A stretch of DNA of 47,871 nt from an uncultured Mycoplasma sp. (lineage in GTDB: Bacteria > Bacillota_I > Bacilli_A > RF39 > UBA660): NCBI GenBank assembly GCA_902493595.1, contig CABUPU010000008.1, forward strand, positions 1 through 47,871, written 5' to 3'. The notes beneath the pieces are model-generated. The model was not told the DNA's origin. It saw only the letters and a program-made list of their open reading frames with translations, and did not search any database. Below, piece after piece: positions 23,761 through 29,819 of the stretch; position 1 is the first letter of the stretch, and the number at the start of each line of letters is the position of its first letter. Made by a program: the position numbers and the translations under genes.

Positions 23761-24960
23761 TTATAATCTAGTTAACCAATTAGCAATATCCACTATTAAA
23801 ATTCCCTCATATTGATAATCATCATGTCTAGTTCTTGCAATTATCATTTTAGGATAAGCATCTTTAATTTGTAATAAGGGATTAACTTCCCTTTTAAAAG
23901 TATCATTTTCAAAATCATTTCCTATATTATCTGAAACTTGAATATATATTTTCTCATTTCTTTTCATTGCAACGAAATCAATTTCTTTATCATATAAAAT
24001 GCCTACATATACTTCGTAGCCACGTCTTAATAGTTCCATTGCCACTATATTTTCATAAATACTTCCATAATTCATATTTTTAGTTCCTTGAATAGCAAAC
24101 TTAACTGCATGGTCTGACAAATAATATTTGTCTTGAGTAACTAGATACTTTTTACCTTGAACATCATACCTTTTGATTTTGTAAAATGCAAAAGCTTCAC
24201 ACAAATATTTAATATATGTTCCGACAGTTTTATCATTAATATCAAGTTTATTTGAATTTAATGTATCAGTTAAACTCCTGTATGAAGTTAATCTTGAAAT
24301 ATTATCTATTAAAAAATCACTAATACTATCAAGTAATGGAAGATTTTGTATTTTATTTCTTTCAACAATATCTCTTACAATCATTGTTTTATATACATTT
24401 TTTATATAGTTATATTTTTTATCAATTTCCTTATATAAATATGAGCCAGAAAATCCACCCTCTAAAACATATCTATCAAAACTATCATTCACATCTTTTA
24501 AATTATAATATTCTAAAAATTCTTTATAAGAAAATGGATAAACCTCTATGCTATATGTTCTTCCCGTAAACAAAGTAGCTAAATCACTTGATAAAAGAAA
24601 AGCATTAGAGCCAGTAATATATATATCATACTTACCTTCAGCATGAAAATTATTTATTGCTTTTTCAAAGTCATCACACATTTGAACTTCATCAATTAAA
24701 ATATAATTATTTTTATCTTTATTATATTTTTCAGAAACATAACTTATTAATTCTTTATACTGTTTTAATTCATCGAACTTATCTAGGTTATAATCAATAT
24801 AAATAATATTTGAATTAGCATCATTTTCATTAACATATTCAATAAACATATGAAGTAGTTCAGATTTACCACTTCGTCTAACACCTGTAATAACCTTTAT
24901 ATCTGGTGTTCCCATAACATCAATAATATCTTGCAAATATTTTCTTTTAATAGTTTTCAT
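23761..24960 (-). CDS. AAA ATPase with DUF4143-type C-terminus
   Basis: 399 residues from ATG at 24960. An upstream in-frame ATG at 24993 lies before the -10 box and cannot be used. Walker A is GVRRSGKS (26-33), Walker B YILIDE (86-91), followed by a sensor region (YITGSNAFLL) and the GRTYSIEVYPFSYKEFLEYY stretch typical of AAA_14/DUF4143 proteins. The C-terminus carries a degenerate PD-(D/E)XK-like fold (EIDFVA, IYIQVS). These are common in gut Firmicutes and archaea; their function is unsettled. The gene is bounded by 47-bp direct repeats. Confidence 0.88.
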   Translation of the reverse strand: MKTIKRKYLQDIIDVMGTPDIKVITGVRRSGKSELLHMFIEYVNENDANSNIIYIDYNLDKFDELKQYKELISYVSEKYNKDKNNYILIDEVQMCDDFEKAINNFHAEGKYDIYITGSNAFLLSSDLATLFTGRTYSIEVYPFSYKEFLEYYNLKDVNDSFDRYVLEGGFSGSYLYKEIDKKYNYIKNVYKTMIVRDIVERNKIQNLPLLDSISDFLIDNISRLTSYRSLTDTLNSNKLDINDKTVGTYIKYLCEAFAFYKIKRYDVQGKKYLVTQDKYYLSDHAVKFAIQGTKNMNYGSIYENIVAMELLRRGYEVYVGILYDKEIDFVAMKRNEKIYIQVSDNIGNDFENDTFKREVNPLLQIKDAYPKMIIARTRHDDYQYEGILIVDIANWLTRL

Positions 24961-24978
24961 CTCATCACCTATAATATG

Positions 24979-25007
24979 ATTATATAGTTTCATTTCGCAA
25001 ATGTCAA
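24979..25007 (-). promoter_or_regulatory. Consensus promoter of the AAA-ATPase gene
   Basis: On the minus strand TTGACA (25002-25007), 17 nt, TATAAT (24979-24984). The -35 box lies inside the right 47-bp repeat between its two inverted arms, so a protein binding TTTCGCAAA would control it. Confidence 0.85.
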
Positions 25008-25037
25008 TTTTTTTTCAGTTTGCGAAATGAGATTTAT
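24991..25037. repeat. 47-bp flanking repeat, right copy, over the promoter
   Basis: Same element as 23709-23755 with 5 of 47 bases changed, all in the spacer between the arms CATTTCGCAAA and TTTGCGAAATG. It includes the amidoligase stop codon at one side and the -35 box of the AAA gene in the middle. Confidence 0.85.
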
Positions 25038-26044
25038 TTAGTAAGTCTAATTACTCTATCATAAGAATAATTTGTATCATTAATAGATTTAACATATTGC
25101 TTTAAAAAATCTATTTTATCTTGATTAGTTTTAAATATTAAATCCGCAAGTTCTAAAGCATCTTTTAAATAAAGTTCACTATAATCATAATCACTATCTA
25201 TATTATCATTTGCCTTATTTACATAATATTCATAATCTATATTATTGTAGTTATCTTTTGTATAATTCATTAAAGCTAAAAAGAAATTTAAATTATTTTG
25301 CCATATAACTTCATTTAAAGTCCCATTAGGACATCTAAATTCTATAGTATTTCCTTCTTCTTTTTTACCAAACTGACTAACATTTGTAAAATTAAGTGAT
25401 TTATATCTTTCTATTTTATTTATATACTTATAAAACTCCAGTTCATATTTTGTATAATCGCCAGAATTTTCAAATATCTTTTCAAAAATATCTACCAAAT
25501 CTCTAGCATTATATAACATGGAATCAGCATAATAATACAGTTCTTTTCTTCCAGCATTATGTTCGCCATAAGAAAATCTGTATATTATCTTCTCGTAAGC
25601 AAACCAAATTAAAAATAAAAGATAAATACTTCCCCAATTATTATATATTTGAGCACCAACATGAATGTGTGATGAAGCACTTTCATCTATAAAAGAATTT
25701 TTTCTTAAAAAGTTACAAACAGTTTTTAACTGTTCAAAAGACTTTTCATTATTAGTAAGTATTGGTGATAATACCTCAATGCCATTATCTAATGAACCAT
25801 CACTACAATAACTCCAAGAAGGATATTTACTTTGTATAAAATCCTTTATTAAGCCTGTTTTTGCATGTTCTGTTTCTATCTCAAGTCCAAATGAAATATT
25901 ATCATCATTTATATTTAATTTCTTTTTATAGCTTATTAAATAATCTTCGAGTAAGAAAAATAAATGTCTTAAATCTTTAGAATTAAATTTACTCAAAATA
26001 TCATTTTCATTTAAATGAATAAAACTATTTAATTTATCTTTCAT
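25034..26044 (-). CDS. Putative amidoligase
   Basis: 336 residues from ATG at 26044, preceded by GGAG. The order GLEIETEH, then DGSLDNGIEVLSP, then SSHIHVG and TIEFRCPNGTLN matches the Amidoligase_2 family (COOH-NH2 ligases of the glutamine synthetase/GCS fold), where the Glu residues bind Mg-ATP and the Asp-Gly-Ser and His-x-His motifs shape the active site. These enzymes are thought to make amide bonds on peptides or peptidoglycan. The start overlaps the upstream gene by 11 bp. Substrate unknown. Confidence 0.82.
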   Translation of the reverse strand: MKDKLNSFIHLNENDILSKFNSKDLRHLFFLLEDYLISYKKKLNINDDNISFGLEIETEHAKTGLIKDFIQSKYPSWSYCSDGSLDNGIEVLSPILTNNEKSFEQLKTVCNFLRKNSFIDESASSHIHVGAQIYNNWGSIYLLFLIWFAYEKIIYRFSYGEHNAGRKELYYYADSMLYNARDLVDIFEKIFENSGDYTKYELEFYKYINKIERYKSLNFTNVSQFGKKEEGNTIEFRCPNGTLNEVIWQNNLNFFLALMNYTKDNYNNIDYEYYVNKANDNIDSDYDYSELYLKDALELADLIFKTNQDKIDFLKQYVKSINDTNYSYDRVIRLTK

Positions 26045-26768
26045 AATGTTCTCCGGAAAGAAGTTCATAGTTTTCTACTCTGCTTTTAAATATCTTTTCT
26101 ATTTTTGCATATTCTTCATAATAATTTTCCTTTAATTTATTTAAAGCCATTTTATATCCTTTCATTTTAGACTCATTATAAGCTATCCCACATAAAGAGG
26201 AAATTAATACAGCAAGTATATAACAAACGTTTCTTACTATAGTAGCATCATTACTTTCCAAAACATAATTAAATTCATTTTTATCTTCATCATAAGTTAT
26301 TAATTTATATTTGTGATTATCAGTAATTTCCATAGTTTTTTCTTTACCTGAGGAAACCAAAATGCCTTCTTCAAATATATCATCTTCTTCACCACTTACT
26401 GTATAAAGTGATACATCTCTTACAAAATAATCTGACTCTTTTACCCAAGTGCCATATATATAAAGCATTGGTTTAACAATTTTTTTGTTTCCATAATATT
26501 CATAAACACTTTTAGTATTATCATCATAAGTAGTTGTTTCTTTATTTAAATATGCTTTTGTATTATGTTTCATAAAAGGCACGCCAAAAATTAAAAAATA
26601 TAAAGAGGAAATTGTTCCTGTAAATCCCACAAAAGGAGCAATTATTTTACATATAACTTTTGCTTTTTCTTTCCTATAATAATTCTTACCTTCACTTTTC
26701 TTTAACATATCATTTAATTTATCTAAATCATTTTTCATTTGCTCTAGCATTTCTTTTTCACTATTCAT
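26034..26768 (-). CDS. Two-helix membrane protein coupled to the amidoligase
   Basis: 244 residues from ATG at 26768 (GGTGG upstream). A coiled-coil N-terminus, a membrane hairpin start (about residues 42-66), an exported central region of about 110 residues and a second membrane helix (VCYILAVLISSLCGIAYNES) are followed by a helical cytoplasmic tail. It overlaps the amidoligase gene by 11 bp, so the two are co-translated. The topology suggests a membrane sensor or anchor; family not recognised. Confidence 0.7.
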   Translation of the reverse strand: MNSEKEMLEQMKNDLDKLNDMLKKSEGKNYYRKEKAKVICKIIAPFVGFTGTISSLYFLIFGVPFMKHNTKAYLNKETTTYDDNTKSVYEYYGNKKIVKPMLYIYGTWVKESDYFVRDVSLYTVSGEEDDIFEEGILVSSGKEKTMEITDNHKYKLITYDEDKNEFNYVLESNDATIVRNVCYILAVLISSLCGIAYNESKMKGYKMALNKLKENYYEEYAKIEKIFKSRVENYELLSGEHYER

Positions 26769-26791
26769 AATATAACCCACCTGCAATAGCT

Positions 26792-26820
26792 ATTATACTC
26801 ACAAAACCATTTTATTGCAA
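26792..26820 (-). promoter_or_regulatory. Promoter of the membrane protein-amidoligase operon
   Basis: On the minus strand TTGCAA (26815-26820), 17 nt, TATAAT (26792-26797). It abuts the terminator of the preceding gene. Confidence 0.7.
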
Positions 26821-26821
26821 G

Positions 26822-26856
26822 AAAAAATCGCTCTTCACAAAAGCGAAGCACGATTT
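26822..26856 (-). terminator. Terminator of the VR1 surface-protein gene
   Basis: On the minus strand AAATCG...GCTTC pairs with GAAG...CGATTT across an interrupted stem, followed by a T run. A related hairpin follows the VR2 gene at 28252-28282. Confidence 0.7.
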
Positions 26857-26859
26857 ATA

Positions 26860-27936
26860 TTACATTCCTATTCTATACGGATCTACCTTACTTCCAGTTC
26901 CACTTACTACATAAACATTAGATTTTAGATATAAGACTGGCCTGATGGAGAAGCCAATCACAGCCGACATGTAGTCGAGATAGCCGTAGTTGCGGGTGAA
27001 AAGAGGGTACGAAGAAGAATATGCACTCATTGTCCATTCAAAACCATTTGAAAATAGCCAGTTTTTATCAGATGAATTTTGAGGACTTCCATCATATCCT
27101 AATACTTTGGTAAAGCCTTCGATTGCATAACCCCAATCACTAGCGTACATCATTCCTATTTTTGAAGTACTAGTTGCATGGGTAGCAATTTCTTGTGTAT
27201 AATAGTTTGCCGCCGTTTTATATGTTTCGTCTCCTGCTCCTACATTAAAGTATACATCCTCAACCATTTTACCATAAAAATCACTTGTATCAATTCCATC
27301 TGTTGAATAATCACATGTTCCTTTTGCCGATTTAGAATTTGTATAACAATAACTATCACATGATGAAGTTTTTCCTAAATAACATGTATTTAATAGATTT
27401 TGAATATTACTTCCCATCCAAGTTGAACTACTGTCATCATATTTTATAGCCCCAATAGAGTCATTTCTTATTATTTTTACTCTATTTTCCGTCGTTGAAC
27501 ATCCTCTTGTTAAACATACTGGAATATTTCCTATTATTCTCCATAATTCATCATTAAACCATATATAATTATCTGGATTTTTACCTTGATATCTTTTACC
27601 ATTTTCATTTCTAGTAGCTTTATTATTAACTTGCGTAGCCAAATTAGTTACACTAGAGTTAAACGAAACATTACAAGTAACTGTTCCAGTTATTTTAGTT
27701 ATTTCCAGTTTCCATGTTTTAGGATTCCATCTACCTTTTGCATTATTACAATTAACAGTTACATTATATTTACCACTTGTTGGAAAAGCTGTTGCACTAT
27801 TACCATCAACAGTTAATGCAATAGTACTTCCATTATATTTAAATGTTTTATTAGTAGTTTTATTAATTAATATTAATGAAATAATAGAAATTAAAATTAA
27901 TAATATACATATAACTATTTTTTTACTAGATTTCAA
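26860..27936 (-). CDS. Surface protein with C-terminal variable region (VR1)
   Basis: 358 residues from a TTG start at 27936, chosen because AAGAAGG lies 6 nt upstream; the ATG at 27984 falls inside a hairpin and has no site. Basic N-terminus, membrane helix (about 6-22), then an exported Cys-containing region. From ATRNENGKRYQGKNPDNYIW on it is nearly identical to the protein at 28287. The tail has GFSIRPVLYLKSNV and ends KVDPYRIGM. Residues 307-331 form the variable repeat. The ending SIRPVLYLK suits the C-type-lectin-like folds that DGRs diversify, but the fold is inferred. Confidence 0.85.
   Translation of the reverse strand: MKSSKKIVICILLILISIISLILINKTTNKTFKYNGSTIALTVDGNSATAFPTSGKYNVTVNCNNAKGRWNPKTWKLEITKITGTVTCNVSFNSSVTNLATQVNNKATRNENGKRYQGKNPDNYIWFNDELWRIIGNIPVCLTRGCSTTENRVKIIRNDSIGAIKYDDSSSTWMGSNIQNLLNTCYLGKTSSCDSYCYTNSKSAKGTCDYSTDGIDTSDFYGKMVEDVYFNVGAGDETYKTAANYYTQEIATHATSTSKIGMMYASDWGYAIEGFTKVLGYDGSPQNSSDKNWLFSNGFEWTMSAYSSSYPLFTRNYGYLDYMSAVIGFSIRPVLYLKSNVYVVSGTGSKVDPYRIGM
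26944..27018 (-). repeat. Variable repeat VR1
   Basis: 75 bp at the 3' end of the gene at 26860, in frame. It aligns without gaps to the intergenic copy at 28112-28186 with 20 differences: 11 at the 21 adenines of that copy and 9 at its 54 other bases. Codons facing AAC in the template read Phe, Arg, Asn, Tyr, Tyr and Met. Confidence 0.7.
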
Positions 27937-27967
27937 AATATACCTTCTTTCTAAATTAATTTTAGAT

Positions 27968-28005
27968 GTAGATAGAAGAAGCACATATGCTTCTTTGCCA
28001 TCTAC
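27968..28005. other. Hairpin between the template repeat and the VR1 gene
   Basis: GTAGAT and AAGAAGCA pair with TGCTTCTT and ATCTAC (27968-28005, loop CATA). On the plus strand six T follow (28008-28013), as in a terminator. On the minus strand it lies in the leader of the VR1 gene, about 105 nt beyond the template repeat, and could mark the end of a template RNA. Confidence 0.55.
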
Positions 28006-28111
28006 TATTTTTTAAAAGTATAAAACTTTTAAGGATAATTAATATTTCTTATGCTTAACACTTTATAGCCATAGCCATAAAACCTAAACCAAACACAAGA
28101 AGTTCTAAAAA

Positions 28112-28186
28112 GATGGAGTAGCCATTCGAAGCAGAGTTGTTGTCCAAATAGCCGTTGTTGTTAGCGTTTAGAGGATTCGAAGAAGA
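28112..28186 (-). repeat. Candidate DGR template repeat (TR), untranslated
   Basis: 75 bp matching VR1 and VR2 end to end while the flanks do not match. Read on the minus strand in the VR frame it has AAC at codons 7, 9, 10, 11, 16 and 17 and AAT at 4 and 21. No start codon or long ORF surrounds it; an in-frame stop lies just upstream. It sits in the 350-bp gap (27937-28286) between the two VR genes. The same strand has a GGTA-GAAA-TACC hairpin about 45 nt upstream. A decayed third paralogue is the alternative reading. Confidence 0.65.
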
Positions 28187-28251
28187 CCAAATTTTAAAAT
28201 AATTACCCTATATATATTTAATGGTATTTCTACCTATATATACCTTTATTC

Positions 28252-28282
28252 AAAATCGGCTTCACATAGCGAAGCACGATTT
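28252..28282 (-). terminator. Hairpin after the VR2 surface-protein gene
   Basis: On the minus strand AAATCG-T-GCTTC pairs with GAAGC-C-GATTT, followed by a short T run (TTTTG). It is the homologue of the terminator at 26822-26856. Confidence 0.55.
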
Positions 28283-28286
28283 AGTA

Positions 28287-29579
28287 TTACATTCCTATCC
28301 TATATGGATCCACCTTACTTCCATATCCTCCAGTAACATACACATTAGATTTTAGATATAAGACAGGCCTGATGGAGCAGCCACCCGAAGCCGTGCTGTA
28401 GTTGAGATAACCGATGCTGATAGCGTAAAGAGGGTTCGAAGAAGAATATGCACTCATTGTCCATTCATAACCATTTGAAAATAACCAGTTTTTATCAGAT
28501 GAATCTTGAGGTTTTCCACTACTTCCTAATACTCCTGTAAAGCCTTCGATTGCATAACCCCAGTCACTTGCATACATCAGTCCTATTTTTGATGCACTAG
28601 TTGCATGAGTTGCAATTTCTTGTGTATAATAGTTTGCCGCTGTTTTATACGTTGATTCTCCTGCTCCTACATTAAAGTATACATCCTCAATCATTTTTCC
28701 ATAAAAATCACTTGATTCTATTCCATCAGATGAATAATCACATGTTCCTTTTGCAGAAGTTTCATATGAATAGCAATAACTATCACATGATGTTGTTTTT
28801 CCTAAATAACATGTATTTAATAGAGCTTGAATATTACTTCCCATCCAAGTTGAACTACTTTCATCATATTTTATAGCCCCAATTGAATCATTTCTTATTA
28901 TTTTTACTCTATTTTCCGTCGTTGAACATCCACTTGTTAAACATACTGGAATATTTCCTATTATTCTCCATAGTTCATCATTAAACCATATATAGTTATC
29001 TGGGTTTTTGCCTTGATATCTTTTACCATTTTCATTTCTTGTGGCTTTATTATTTACTACTGTAGAAAGTAGTTCTGATGTTGTTGGTGTTTTTGGAGTA
29101 AATGTAATATTACATGAAGAATTCGTTTTTGAAATATTATCAATTATAATACCATTAATTTTATAATCCCAAGTACCACCAGTAATGCCATCACAATTAG
29201 TTATGCTTTTTGTATATCCCCCTAAAAGATAACTTGGATTAGAAACATTTATATTAATATCATGTAATTTCTCATAATACAAATAAACAGAGCATCTATC
29301 TGAACCTAATGTTTGATACGCAAGTTTATTACCCACTATTGAGACCTTACCACCATTTTCGCAAAAAGTATTTTCTTCATCAATATGATAATTTGTTAAA
29401 TCACTTGGAAGATTATCTACTGAAGTATAACTTGTTTCTCCATTATTTTTAATTTTAAAAGCATAAGATTTTTTTATAATACTTTTATTATCATCTTTTC
29501 TTGGATATAAAAATATTGATAACAATATTACGAACAAACAAGATATAATTAAAATACCCTTTTTCTTATTTTTTCCCAT
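28287..29579 (-). CDS. Surface protein with C-terminal variable region (VR2)
   Basis: 430 residues from ATG at 29579 (AAGGAAGG upstream; an ATG at 29603 lacks a site). Lys-rich start, membrane helix (about 8-24), then an exported part with one extra N-terminal domain (Cys at FCENGGK and RCSVYLYY) compared with the VR1 protein. The C-terminal half (NNKATRNENGKRY onwards, with WFNDELWRIIG) is almost identical to VR1 apart from the variable block at residues 379-403. It ends KVDPYRIGM. A 20-bp inverted-repeat pair starts 25 bp upstream of the start codon, so both phase variation and sequence diversification are possible here. Confidence 0.85.
   Translation of the reverse strand: MGKNKKKGILIISCLFVILLSIFLYPRKDDNKSIIKKSYAFKIKNNGETSYTSVDNLPSDLTNYHIDEENTFCENGGKVSIVGNKLAYQTLGSDRCSVYLYYEKLHDININVSNPSYLLGGYTKSITNCDGITGGTWDYKINGIIIDNISKTNSSCNITFTPKTPTTSELLSTVVNNKATRNENGKRYQGKNPDNYIWFNDELWRIIGNIPVCLTSGCSTTENRVKIIRNDSIGAIKYDESSSTWMGSNIQALLNTCYLGKTTSCDSYCYSYETSAKGTCDYSSDGIESSDFYGKMIEDVYFNVGAGESTYKTAANYYTQEIATHATSASKIGLMYASDWGYAIEGFTGVLGSSGKPQDSSDKNWLFSNGYEWTMSAYSSSNPLYAISIGYLNYSTASGGCSIRPVLYLKSNVYVTGGYGSKVDPYRIGM
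28371..28445 (-). repeat. Variable repeat VR2
   Basis: 75 bp in frame near the 3' end of the gene at 28287. Against the template copy there are 17 differences: 10 at the 21 template adenines and 7 at the 54 other bases. Codons facing AAC in the template read Tyr, Ile, Ser, Ile, Tyr and Ser. Confidence 0.7.
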
Positions 29580-29603
29580 AAATACGCCTTCCTTTTTTCT
29601 CAA

Positions 29604-29732
29604 ATCTTATACATTTAAGAAAATTTATCACTGTACTTTTGTACTTTACAAACTAATTTTACTATAAAAATTTATAAATTACTAGTGCTTTTAACGTATT
29701 TTCGTAGGTATTTTTTCTTAAATGTATAAGAT
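29604..29732. repeat. Inverted-repeat pair around a candidate invertible promoter (locus B)
   Basis: Perfect 20-bp inverted repeats at 29604-29623 and 29713-29732 enclose 89 bp. Each site has palindromic arms like those of locus A, but the central bases differ (TATAC here, ATATG there) and are matched within each locus. A plus-strand promoter-like sequence (29639-29668) faces away from the VR2 gene into the terminator at 29756-29789. Confidence 0.6.
29639..29668 (+). promoter_or_regulatory. Promoter-like sequence inside locus B
   Basis: TTGTAC (29639-29644), 18 nt, TATAAA (29663-29668). Weaker than its locus A counterpart. A weak minus-strand alternative (TTGTAA-16-GATAAA) overlaps it, so the direction of activity is uncertain. 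Confidence 0.35.
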
Positions 29733-29755
29733 ATAGGAAAATACGAACTAGGTAA

Positions 29756-29789
29756 ACACTGGGATTGAGTAAGATCTTAGTATTTTTTT
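29756..29789 (+). terminator. Plus-strand terminator outside locus B
   Basis: ACACTGGGAT (29756-29765) pairs with ATCTTAGTAT (29774-29783) using two G-U pairs and one mismatch, followed by seven T. Same position relative to the inverted repeats as the terminator at 17101-17134. Confidence 0.65.
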
Positions 29790-29795
29790 AATATT

Positions 29796-29819
29796 AAAAA
29801 AATGATGAATTATTCATCA
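29796..29819 (-). terminator. Terminator of topA
   Basis: On the minus strand TGATGAA-TAA-TTCATCA followed by seven T. The topA stop codon is the loop. Confidence 0.85.

Noticed and set aside
28085..28190. Reading the intergenic 75-bp copy as the decayed 3' end of a third surface-protein gene
   Set aside because: Homology stops sharply at both ends of the 75 bp, the conserved DNA on either side in the two genes (GAATGGACAATGAGTGC before, AGGCC...TATATCTAAAATC after) is absent, and differences concentrate at its adenines. A template repeat explains this better, though the alternative is not excluded.
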